Below the pieces are notes generated by a model, which did not search any database, was not told the DNA's origin, and was given only the letters and a program-made list of their open reading frames with translations. A DNA stretch of 23,518 nt, taken from Candidatus Berkelbacteria bacterium. Its GTDB lineage: Bacteria; Patescibacteriota; UBA1384; VFKW01. The stretch covers positions 1-23,518 of the forward strand of contig VFKW01000067.1 in assembly GCA_009885355.1 (NCBI GenBank). Direction: 5' to 3'. Shown piece after piece: positions 13,010 to 21,675 of this stretch. Each line of letters opens with the position of its first letter. The stretch's first letter is position 1. Position numbers and translations under genes: made by a program.

Positions 13010-16000
13010 TTGCAAAAAGAGGGGAATTTCCCAGATAAACAAAGAAATCAACCAACCCAAAAAAATTGGGATTATTTTGATAAACGCCTTTTTGCTATCC
13101 AAAAATCCACTCGCCCAAGCACAAAATCCGCTTTCATCCAAAAAATTACCGAAAAACTGCGTATCAAATTTCGCTGGTATTATTATTGGAAAATCGACCC
13201 GATTTATCTTTATGACGATCCGGATCAACAGATTTATGCTATTCAAAAATCAACACGAACAAATTTTAAATTTATTCAACCTCTCCACGAATGGTTGCGT
13301 CAAAGAAATCGCTGGTATTATAAATGGCACATTCGCCCACAATCCAATCAAGTCCATCTATCGGCCCTAGCTTTATATTTTTGCGCAACCAGTCTTTTCC
13401 TTGGACTAGCTCTCATCGCTCCCTCGACCAAACTTCCCAAAGCCAACATAGACTTCGCCCCAGATCAAGCAGAAAAAAACATCGATTACTCTAAAATCTA
13501 CGCCTCCGTCAAGCCTGACGCCAAAGAAATCCCTTCCAAACGCTCTGAAAACACCAAAGTCTTCAGAAATACTGATGGCACCGAGCAATACATCGTCTCC
13601 GGCGGCCCGCTTCACTACAAAGATGGCGACAAGTGGTGCAACATTGACTCCAGTATAAGGCCCAACAAAGACAATACTGGTTTTACGATGGACAAATCCA
13701 TTTACAAAGCTAACTTTGGCAAAAACTTCCTGACCGATCCGCTGGTCAATATCGTCAAAGACGGTCAAAACCTCACTGTTCGACCAAAAGAATTACAATT
13801 TTCAACTCCTACCAACAATCAACTAATTTCAAATCCAAATAACTCCGACGGCACCTCAAATAACAAAACTCTCACCTACAAAGACGCCTACGGCCCGGGC
13901 TTGGATTTTGCATACGAGACCAATGATTTTGAGCTGCAAAAAAAGCTAAATATTTTAACACTCGCATCTCTCCCAACACCCACCATCGGCGCCGAAGACA
14001 AAGCAGACCTTTCACTCAAATTAAACCTCGACTATACAGTCGGCGACGGCCTAGACATTTATATCAACGACAAAATATGGGACGGCTCCGAGATCACCAC
14101 CGAAAACCAAAACATCGTCTTCAAAAAAGCAGATAAAGTAGTCTGGCAACTCACTCCGGCTACTGCTTGGGACAACAGTTCTCCACAGGGTCGAACAATA
14201 TCTTCTTCGAGCTCCGTCGAGAAGCCTACCACTTCCTATGTCATTCCAGCGAAGGCTGGAATCCAGGATTCCTCCAATCAATCCGCCAACATAATCACCG
14301 GCAAAACCACCCTCACAAAAACAGGCAACAAAATCTCCGCCGCCATCACTTTTCCATACACTTGGCTCAAAACCGCCCAGTATCCGGTCACTATCGACCC
14401 GAATTTTAATGGCAGCTCAAATGACATGTTTTTAATTGGCGACGACGGTTGGGCTGGTGTTTACTCTGAAGCTCACGATCCAGTGACTCTTTCTTACAAC
14501 GACGTAAACAATCTGATTCTAGGTCAACAATCCAATAGTGAAGCAAATTTTCTCGTCAATCGCGTCTATCTTGAATTCGACACTTCCAGTATTACCGACA
14601 CCGACACCGTAAATTATGCCGACCTGCATTTGAAACCAATTTTTGATGCCTCAGATACCGATTTTAATATTAGAATCAATCAACAAAATTGGACCTATGG
14701 CAGCGGCTACGAAACGAATTGGGCCAATACAATGACTAGCGATTATGACAACCTCTGGCAGAATACGGCGGACATAGCTGCCGATTCATACAGTACATCA
14801 AGTAGTTTGGATACGACCTGGATTAAAAAAGATGCAGCCACAAAATATTCTCTTATTTCAGATCATGACTTGAGCACTACTAGTCCCGGCGCTAATGAAG
14901 AATATATCGGCTTCTACAGCCAAGAAGACGGGGTAGGCTATCAGCCTTATCTTTCAATTGTAACTACACCAGCAGCCGCACCTGGTATCTCTATCTCAGG
15001 AAGCTGTAAGGCCTATGATGAATCCACAAACTGTACTGATAGTGAAACTGTAAAAGTGGCCGTGAATGGGTCACTCGCAGCCGAGACCACCACAACATCA
15101 TCTGGAGCCTTTACTATCGCCAATGTTGCTGTAAACAGCGGCGATGTCGTCACGGTCTTTGTTGACGGCGTAATTGACGCCAAAGAAGCCAACGCAGTTA
15201 CTATTTATGATGGTACAGGAGATATTGCCGGCGTTCTTCTCTACGAAGACCATCTTACTATTGGCTCAGACGACAATCAAACCATTACTAATGCAAATCT
15301 CGCCAGCTACGACTACTCCGTCTCTTCATCCGATGAAGACATTTTCTTTGATGTGGACGCCAACAACGACTTAAGCACTGACGCCACCAATCAAACTGCC
15401 CAAGATAAAATTTATGTAAAAGCAAGCAATACCTATCGTCCAGATTCGGGTGGTTCTGGCAATGTTAGTACGACAAATTTTTATGTCGCTGGTACGGTCA
15501 CGGCTGACGCCAATACCTTTAATGCAGCTGGAAACTGGGATGCTTCTGTCGGCACCTTTACTCGTGACACTTCGACTGTAAATCTGACAGGCACCGGCAC
15601 ATTGTCCGCCTCCAACAATTCTGCTTTTTATGACTTAAATTGTGCATACACTGGTAAAACTACGACTCTTTCTAATACTTTTCCTATTCGACATAGAATA
15701 ACTCTTCAAGGTGACAGCACAGGCTCACTAACTGGCAGTTATACAAATCTTCAATTTTATTCCAGCGTAGCTGCCGGCTTTATTGCTTCAAATGGCGCTA
15801 CTATGGTTGGCACAACCGGAATAATATTGTATGGCAATGCTAGTCCTGTTATGGTTCTGCCGACTGGAACTTTTTATAACTCCATTAATTTATACAGCAA
15901 TGAAGCCACTGGGTCTGCTAATTACGAGCTAGGCGGCAATATTTCAATTAGAGGCATGTTCTATATCTATGGCAACACAGCTTCCAAATCATCTGTATTT

Positions 16001-19000
16001 GATCTCAAAGGTTACAATATCTCTACTCGGACTGATTCAACCTGGCTCGCAGGTATTGAGCTTGGATATAATGGAGATACTTCAAGATATGGCCAGATTA
16101 TAAATACCTCCCAAGCCACAAACTCCACCCTTTCCTTGGATAGTAATATAACTATTTATAGTGGCGCTGGAAATTCTAAAATCGACGGTTCGGGCACTGG
16201 AGGCGCGCCAAAAACTATCAATATCAACATCAAAGGCAACTGGGTAAACGGCGATACCTATACCCCTGGCGCCGGCACAGTGGACTTTCAAAACACCGCT
16301 ACAAAAACTCTAACATCAGGCGGGACAGGTGCTGGTAAATTGTTCAATAATATTATTCATTCTGGCGCAGGTATTTTACAATTGGCCACAAATAATCTGG
16401 ATATCGATGGCAACTTTACCAACTCTGGTGGCACTTTTGATACTAATTCTCTTGATATGACAGTCGCAGGGGATTGGACAAACTCCAACACCTTCACCTC
16501 AGGCACCAGAACAGTCACTTTTGATGGCACGGCTCCTGGTAAAAAAATTAATCCCGGCGCTTCCTCCTTCTACAATCTTACATTCAACGGCTCTGGTGGC
16601 GAGTGGTCGCCACTAACTAATACAGTGACAGTGACCAATGATTTAACAATGACTGCTGGTACTTTCAACACCTCGCAAGGCACCGCCGATGTAACAGTCA
16701 ACGGCACCGTCGCCGGCACAGCCGGCATCATTAATATGACCTCGACCAATACTTTTACTCAAAGAGTCGGCGCTGCCAAAAACTTTGGCAATACCTCTGG
16801 TTCCAGTGATTGGACATTTTTTAATCTCAATTTTGAAAATTCTGGAGCAGCTGGATATACTATCACAACCGCAACTGGTTCGTCAGGCAAAATTGTTGTG
16901 AGTAACACGTTAACCATAGGCAAGGCAACGGATTCATATGCTACTACGCTTGACAACGAAACCAACGACCGCACCATCGACGCCAACGGTGACGTCACTA
17001 TTACCTCAAAAGGTGTTCTTGCAGCTTCAACCACGGCCAATTTTACCGTAGTTGGTACTTGGACAAACTCTGGTACTTTCACTGCAGGATCAGGCACCGT
17101 CACCTTCGACGGCACCGCTTCTGGTAAAACCATCAACACTGGCGGAGTCGGAGTCGGAAAAAATTTCTACAATCTCACTTTCAATGGCACAGGCGGCATT
17201 TGGACTTTATTGACCAGTACTATGACTGTCGGAGGCAATCTCACTATCACCGCCGGCACATTTGACCCCGCAGGTCTCGCACTCACCGTCACGGGCATGT
17301 TTTCTAACTCCGGCAATTTTGGCATTGCTAGCCCTGTTCCATCTGGCGCACATGTCTTTAACGGAAGTTCTGCCTGGCTCATTTATTCGGGCGCAACATA
17401 TTATTTGTCAAGCAATGCCACCGCAACATATATCACAGCTCCCAGTATTGATTGTGAAGGTACTTTAAATGCAACCTCAAATAGAGGAATAACCTTTTCT
17501 GCCGCTGCATCAGTTGATTTCACAAATGGCAACTTTGTAAAAGGAACCGGCACAATGCTATTTAGCAACAACAGCAACTCTACAGTTACTTTTATTCCCG
17601 GAACCACCACTACTAATTTTGGAGCTATGGCCGTCTATGCATCTACTAATGCCGGCACCCCTCGCACAACCCTAACAATTTCCACAAATGATTTAGTCGC
17701 CACGTCTATGTCGGTCGGTCAATTCCCGGGTTCAAATAGATACGGAACTCTAAACATTACCAACAGAACATTGACGCTAACGGGTACTGGTACACCTCTA
17801 ACTATTTCTTATGTAGCGGGAACTGCTCAGGGTGCAATTACGACCACCGGCTCGACAATCGTCTACGCCGGATCGAATGTTGCCACAACGGTTGCAAATT
17901 TTCAAACCGGCCAAGGCGCTTACAACAATGTTGCTTTTACACCAAACCCCAGTGTTGCCACTACATACAATCTAGCTGGCGCTCAATCCGGTAGTTTTGC
18001 TATCGCCGGCACTTTTACCATCAACACCAATGCCACTTTTGATCCAAAAACCTATGATTTCTCTGTCACAGGTGCATTTACTAACAACGGAAATTTCGGC
18101 ATTACTGGCACCAAACCTTCCGGCGTTCATGTTTTTTCCAATACCTTCACCAACAACACCGGCGCCACTTTCTTTGCCACTACTGGCACTTCTACCACAA
18201 TCACCGGAGTCATGACCAACGCCGGCACCATCACCGCCACCAGCGGCGCCATTTCTGCCGCCGCCAACTGGACTAGCAATGCCGGCACCTTTACCCCTGG
18301 CGGTACAACCGTCACCCTCACCGGCAACAGCTCCAACATAAATGGCACTTCTGCCACGCAAACTTTTTACAATCTCACCATCAACAAAACTGCAAATCAA
18401 ACCGTCACCGTCAATGGTTCGACGAATACTCTAAATATCACCAACATCTTCACCCAAACTCAAGGTAATTTTATAGCCCCGGCCGCAATGGCAGTTACCG
18501 GTAACTTTTCTAAAGCTGCCGGCACATTCACCGCTGGTGCGAACCTAAGTGTCGGCGGGACATTTGCCAACGCCAGCACTTTTACGCACAGCTCTGGTAC
18601 CGTCACATTTAATAGAACCTCATCTGGCGGAACCATCAATTCAGGTTCTCAAAGTTTCTACAACGTTATTTTCAACGGCGCCGGCGGCGCCTGGTCAGCT
18701 CTCACCAACACAATGACCGTAGCAGGCGACCTCACCATGACCGCCGGCACCCTAAACACCGCCACCGGCACCGCCGATATTACAGTTAATGGCAATGTTA
18801 AATGCGGCGCGTCTACCTGCGGTACTATCGATATGACCACCTCCGGCACGAACCTCTTTACGCAATCTGTATCAGGACCAAAAAATTTCGGCACTTCAGT
18901 CAATGCCGACACCACTCACTGGAAATTTTACAATTTGACTTTCTCCTCCGGAGATTTTACCATCACCACCTCTACCGCCGCCACCGGAGACATCACAGTA

Positions 19001-20701
19001 AACAATATCCTGACAATAGCCTCTGGTACAATCTTAAATGCCGGCAACCGCATCTGGCACCTCTCTGGCAATGGCACTCCATTTGTAAAAACAGGCGACT
19101 TCACACCTGCTACTTCCACCTTTTCCTACGACGGCACCGCCGCCCAGATCATCTCCGGCGCCACCTCTTGGTACAATCTAACCATCAACAACACCTACGC
19201 CGATCCTGACGATACCTACGACGTCGATCCCTCCGCCGCCCAAACCATATCTAATACTTTTACTATCACTCACGGCCAATATTCCCCCGTGACAGGGGAC
19301 AGTTATAAAAATGTCTCCATAGCCGACGCTGCCCACGCTATTTTAAAACCAGATTCCGCCGCCGCCACTACCGTAAACGGCAACTGGACCAAGGGCGCTC
19401 TCGGTGTTTTCACCGCCAATTCTGGCACAGTCACTTTCAATGGCACTGCCGGTCAAACTCTGGTAGGGGACACGACTTTTTACAATTTAACCATAGATAC
19501 AAACGCCAACGGCGCCAATCAAATCAATTTTACCAACGCTTCAAAACAAACCATTACAAACACTTGGACCCTTGACGGTGCTTCCGGCAAAGTCCTGACC
19601 TTGCGCTCGACTGTCGCAGACTCAGCCTGGAAATTTGACATCTCAGCCAATTTCACCGCCGGTGATTACATCAATGTTATGGACAGCCAAACCGACACCT
19701 CCTACCGCATCACCCCAGGCGCAAATACCACAAACGCTGGAAACAACGACCCAGGCTGGGTCTTCAATCAACCCCCAACCAACAATTCTCTCACTTTCAC
19801 CAATCCTTACAGTGGCACCACAAATACTGCCGTCTCCGACGACACGACCGAGTGGAATTTTGAAGTCAAAGTCACTGACCCAGACGGCCCGACCGACATC
19901 GACAATGTCTATCTCAACCTCGCCAACAATTTCGATAGCTCCGCCAATCCAACTTTTGATTCCATCAAACTCAAATGGACCCGCACCGCCAACCCACAAT
20001 TTACAAAAGAAGCCGATACACAAAATGCCATTACCTTAACCTCAGTAAACGGCGACGCCGGCTCAAGCGGCAATCAATGGACACTAAATTTTAAAATAAA
20101 AATAAATGATGGTTTCACAAATTTTGATACTCTATATGCCGGCCAAGTTCTCACCACCGACAAAGCCACAACTGTCACCAACAACAGTTCCAATCTTTAT
20201 CAAGTCGCCAATTTATTCCTCGACTTTAATATCGATCAACCCAGTTTATCATTTGGCAGCCTTCTCCCTGGATCAATCATCACTGACACTACCACTACCA
20301 CCATCAGCACCAATTATCCAGCCGGTTATTCGCTCTCAATCAGTGACAACGCTACTGGCGGCAACTCAACTTTACTCCACACTGACGCTGCCACCCGTAT
20401 CGCCGATTATCTCGGCACTATTCTAAATCCAACCAGTTGGAGCGGTAGCGGCCTTGGATTCTGCGTATATACCGCCACTGATAAAGACACAACAAAATGG
20501 GGGACCGGCACCACCGCCACCGACTCAAACAATAAATACGCCGGCGTCCCCCAAAACGCCACCGTCATCTCCACCAAATCCGGCGCCCCAACAGTCAGCG
20601 ACGAAACCAACATTGGTTACAAATTAGTAGTAGAAAACACCCAAAAAACAGGGGATTACGCCGGAAACATAACCTTCACAGTAACCGGACTACTTAACTA
20701 A
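13010..20701 (+). CDS. Giant repetitive surface protein with WxL-like C-terminal domain
   Basis: About 2,563 residues. I chose TTG 13010 because GGGAG (13000-13004) lies 5 bases before it; GTG 13004 and TTG 12998 are in frame but leave no ribosome site. Residues 28-64 and 76-110 are a basic, aromatic duplication (AIQKSTR ... RWYYxWxIxP), presumably cytoplasmic. One membrane helix follows (about 116-137). Outside, residues about 182-216 (FRNTDG ... GGPLHYKDGDKWCNIDSSI) match the N-terminal region of wall-associated RHS/DNRLRE-type proteins, then a DNRLRE-like stretch (VYLEFDTSSI, IGFYSQEDG). From about residue 830 to 2250 there are many beta-rich repeats built on TVTFDGTASGKTI, FYNLTFNGTGG and LTMTAGTF. 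An Ig-like segment (about 2260-2390) and a domain homologous to the next gene product (about 2400-2563) end the chain. Probably an adhesin or cell-surface fibre. Confidence 0.88.
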   Translation: MQKEGNFPDKQRNQPTQKNWDYFDKRLFAIQKSTRPSTKSAFIQKITEKLRIKFRWYYYWKIDPIYLYDDPDQQIYAIQKSTRTNFKFIQPLHEWLRQRNRWYYKWHIRPQSNQVHLSALALYFCATSLFLGLALIAPSTKLPKANIDFAPDQAEKNIDYSKIYASVKPDAKEIPSKRSENTKVFRNTDGTEQYIVSGGPLHYKDGDKWCNIDSSIRPNKDNTGFTMDKSIYKANFGKNFLTDPLVNIVKDGQNLTVRPKELQFSTPTNNQLISNPNNSDGTSNNKTLTYKDAYGPGLDFAYETNDFELQKKLNILTLASLPTPTIGAEDKADLSLKLNLDYTVGDGLDIYINDKIWDGSEITTENQNIVFKKADKVVWQLTPATAWDNSSPQGRTISSSSSVEKPTTSYVIPAKAGIQDSSNQSANIITGKTTLTKTGNKISAAITFPYTWLKTAQYPVTIDPNFNGSSNDMFLIGDDGWAGVYSEAHDPVTLSYNDVNNLILGQQSNSEANFLVNRVYLEFDTSSITDTDTVNYADLHLKPIFDASDTDFNIRINQQNWTYGSGYETNWANTMTSDYDNLWQNTADIAADSYSTSSSLDTTWIKKDAATKYSLISDHDLSTTSPGANEEYIGFYSQEDGVGYQPYLSIVTTPAAAPGISISGSCKAYDESTNCTDSETVKVAVNGSLAAETTTTSSGAFTIANVAVNSGDVVTVFVDGVIDAKEANAVTIYDGTGDIAGVLLYEDHLTIGSDDNQTITNANLASYDYSVSSSDEDIFFDVDANNDLSTDATNQTAQDKIYVKASNTYRPDSGGSGNVSTTNFYVAGTVTADANTFNAAGNWDASVGTFTRDTSTVNLTGTGTLSASNNSAFYDLNCAYTGKTTTLSNTFPIRHRITLQGDSTGSLTGSYTNLQFYSSVAAGFIASNGATMVGTTGIILYGNASPVMVLPTGTFYNSINLYSNEATGSANYELGGNISIRGMFYIYGNTASKSSVFDLKGYNISTRTDSTWLAGIELGYNGDTSRYGQIINTSQATNSTLSLDSNITIYSGAGNSKIDGSGTGGAPKTININIKGNWVNGDTYTPGAGTVDFQNTATKTLTSGGTGAGKLFNNIIHSGAGILQLATNNLDIDGNFTNSGGTFDTNSLDMTVAGDWTNSNTFTSGTRTVTFDGTAPGKKINPGASSFYNLTFNGSGGEWSPLTNTVTVTNDLTMTAGTFNTSQGTADVTVNGTVAGTAGIINMTSTNTFTQRVGAAKNFGNTSGSSDWTFFNLNFENSGAAGYTITTATGSSGKIVVSNTLTIGKATDSYATTLDNETNDRTIDANGDVTITSKGVLAASTTANFTVVGTWTNSGTFTAGSGTVTFDGTASGKTINTGGVGVGKNFYNLTFNGTGGIWTLLTSTMTVGGNLTITAGTFDPAGLALTVTGMFSNSGNFGIASPVPSGAHVFNGSSAWLIYSGATYYLSSNATATYITAPSIDCEGTLNATSNRGITFSAAASVDFTNGNFVKGTGTMLFSNNSNSTVTFIPGTTTTNFGAMAVYASTNAGTPRTTLTISTNDLVATSMSVGQFPGSNRYGTLNITNRTLTLTGTGTPLTISYVAGTAQGAITTTGSTIVYAGSNVATTVANFQTGQGAYNNVAFTPNPSVATTYNLAGAQSGSFAIAGTFTINTNATFDPKTYDFSVTGAFTNNGNFGITGTKPSGVHVFSNTFTNNTGATFFATTGTSTTITGVMTNAGTITATSGAISAAANWTSNAGTFTPGGTTVTLTGNSSNINGTSATQTFYNLTINKTANQTVTVNGSTNTLNITNIFTQTQGNFIAPAAMAVTGNFSKAAGTFTAGANLSVGGTFANASTFTHSSGTVTFNRTSSGGTINSGSQSFYNVIFNGAGGAWSALTNTMTVAGDLTMTAGTLNTATGTADITVNGNVKCGASTCGTIDMTTSGTNLFTQSVSGPKNFGTSVNADTTHWKFYNLTFSSGDFTITTSTAATGDITVNNILTIASGTILNAGNRIWHLSGNGTPFVKTGDFTPATSTFSYDGTAAQIISGATSWYNLTINNTYADPDDTYDVDPSAAQTISNTFTITHGQYSPVTGDSYKNVSIADAAHAILKPDSAAATTVNGNWTKGALGVFTANSGTVTFNGTAGQTLVGDTTFYNLTIDTNANGANQINFTNASKQTITNTWTLDGASGKVLTLRSTVADSAWKFDISANFTAGDYINVMDSQTDTSYRITPGANTTNAGNNDPGWVFNQPPTNNSLTFTNPYSGTTNTAVSDDTTEWNFEVKVTDPDGPTDIDNVYLNLANNFDSSANPTFDSIKLKWTRTANPQFTKEADTQNAITLTSVNGDAGSSGNQWTLNFKIKINDGFTNFDTLYAGQVLTTDKATTVTNNSSNLYQVANLFLDFNIDQPSLSFGSLLPGSIITDTTTTTISTNYPAGYSLSISDNATGGNSTLLHTDAATRIADYLGTILNPTSWSGSGLGFCVYTATDKDTTKWGTGTTATDSNNKYAGVPQNATVISTKSGAPTVSDETNIGYKLVVENTQKTGDYAGNITFTVTGLLN
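14240..14262 (+). repeat. GTCATTCC hairpin repeat inside the giant coding region
   Basis: GTCATTCCAGC, the loop GAAG and GCTGGAAT form a perfect 8-bp stem at 14243-14262. Translated in frame it reads VIPAKAGIQ (residues 411-419), the peptide produced when a widespread intergenic repeat of this type falls inside a gene. It interrupts a region that otherwise looks like a linker between two domains. Confidence 0.7.
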
Positions 20702-20707
20702 CCACCA

Positions 20708-20753
20708 AGCTGATAAGCTGGTAAGCTAATAAGATAATAAGCAATAAGCAATA
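20708..20753. repeat. 7/8-base array, right flank of the giant gene
   Basis: The units AGCTGATA, AGCTGGTA, AGCTAATA, AGATAATA, AGCAATA, AGCAATA start 6 bases after the stop codon of the giant gene. They are the inverted counterpart of the array at 12888-12917. Confidence 0.8.
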
Positions 20754-20759
20754 AAAATT

Positions 20760-20881
20760 GTCATTCCGATTGGAGCGCAGCGGAACAGAGAAATCTTAAA
20801 CTGTTTCTTCCATCCTTGGTCATTGGCCATTCGGATTTGGGATTTTGATTATAAGATCCCTCGGCTATCGCTCGGGATGAC
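20760..20881. repeat. GTCAT-bounded inverted-repeat (REP-like) element
   Basis: GTCATTCCGA (20760-20769) and TCGGGATGAC (20872-20881) are inverted ends with one mismatch. The right end is itself a hairpin (ATCCC at 20856-20860 with GGGAT at 20874-20878). AATCTTA near the left end and TAAGATC near the right end are also inverted. Elements with these ends are common in bacterial intergenic DNA. With the flanking arrays it fills the 329-base gap, which encodes no protein. Confidence 0.65.
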
Positions 20882-20897
20882 AAAAAAAATTATTTAC

Positions 20898-20965
20898 AGC
20901 TTATCAGTTTACTAGCTTACTAGCTTACTGCTTATCAGCTTATTAGCTTTTAGCTTTTAGCTTAA
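20898..20965. repeat. Degenerate 7/8-base array, consensus AGCTTAnT
   Basis: Nine units of 7 or 8 bases run in tandem, for example AGCTTATC, AGTTTACT, AGCTTACT (twice), AGCTTATT and AGCTTTT (twice). The array lies upstream of the small surface-protein gene. Confidence 0.8.
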
Positions 20966-20972
20966 CCATCTA

Positions 20973-21000
20973 TTGATATTATTTTTAATATAGTTAATAA
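20973..21000 (+). promoter_or_regulatory. Weak promoter candidate for the small surface-protein operon
   Basis: TTGATA at 20973-20978 and TAATAA at 20995-21000 are separated by 16 bases. The match is modest, but a promoter is expected here since repeats and hairpins separate the giant gene from the next. Confidence 0.3.
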
Positions 21001-21030
21001 TAGATATGTATAGGTAACAAAAGGAGGCTT

Positions 21031-21663
21031 ATGAAAAAGCTTATTAAATTATCATTAATTATCGCCCTTGGTTTTTGTCTAATTTCCTATCTGGCAAATA
21101 TTCAAACTCCGCAGGCAAAAGCTGCCACAGACACAGTTGCTCTCGATACCAGCATCAGTACCTATTTGTCATTTTCCATCAGCGCTGGAGATTCTCTCTC
21201 CCTCGGCGCCCTCACTCCAGGTACTCCAATCACAGGTGCAAATGGCAGTGTCGCCACAGTTTCAACCAATGCCGCCAATGGTTACACCTTGGGTCTAAGT
21301 GATGGCAAAGCAAGCACAAATTCCGCTTTATTACACACCGATACCACCACACATATCGCTGACTACGCCGGCACAATCGGCACTCCAACCGCCTGGACCG
21401 GCACTGGCCTTGGTGTTAGTATGTGGGCCGCCGATACTACTCCAGAGGCAAAATGGTGCGCCGATGTTTGCACTGCTTTTGACGACGCCGGCAACAAATA
21501 CGCTGGCATTCCACAAAATGCCACCACTGCTCACACTGTCGAAGGTTTTCGCGATACTCCTGATACCTCAAGTTGGGGCTGGATGCTAGACGCTCCAAAT
21601 GATCAAAAAACTGGTTCATATTCTGGAAATGTAACTTTTACTGCCACAGCAGTATTATCATAA
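21031..21663 (+). CDS. Small secreted protein, homologous to the C-terminus of the giant protein
   Basis: A 210-residue protein with a signal peptide (residues 1-31, cleavage after AKA). Nearly all of the mature part matches the last 165 residues of the giant protein. Shared marks in order are LSxGxLxPGxxIT, the STNxxxGYxLxxSD segment, LLHTD..T.IADY.GTI, PTxWxGxGLG, NKYAG-PQNAT and a final TGxYxGN-TFT-T strand. The first (GYTL) and last parts resemble the two ends of WxL domains of Gram-positive surface proteins (GWxL near the start, AGxYxxxxxWxL at the end), and SSWGWMLDA contains a literal W-x-L. I therefore call it WxL-like, as an inference. It would bind the cell surface or the partner protein encoded next. 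AAAAGGAGG (21019-21027) fixes ATG 21031. It is co-transcribed with the DUF916-like gene. Confidence 0.82.
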   Translation: MKKLIKLSLIIALGFCLISYLANIQTPQAKAATDTVALDTSISTYLSFSISAGDSLSLGALTPGTPITGANGSVATVSTNAANGYTLGLSDGKASTNSALLHTDTTTHIADYAGTIGTPTAWTGTGLGVSMWAADTTPEAKWCADVCTAFDDAGNKYAGIPQNATTAHTVEGFRDTPDTSSWGWMLDAPNDQKTGSYSGNVTFTATAVLS

Positions 21664-21675
21664 GGAGGGATGGAA

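Noticed and set aside
13406..13768. Minus-strand frame of 120 codons overlapping the start of the giant gene
   Set aside because: The plus strand here encodes a clear membrane helix and a recognisable GGPLHYKDGDKW domain; the minus frame is a shadow.
17972..18400. Minus-strand frame of 142 codons inside the giant gene, and several similar ones (16759-17139, 18658-18915, 19643-20023)
   Set aside because: They are antisense shadows of the repetitive Ala/Gly/Thr coding sequence, with low-complexity translations and no ribosome sites.
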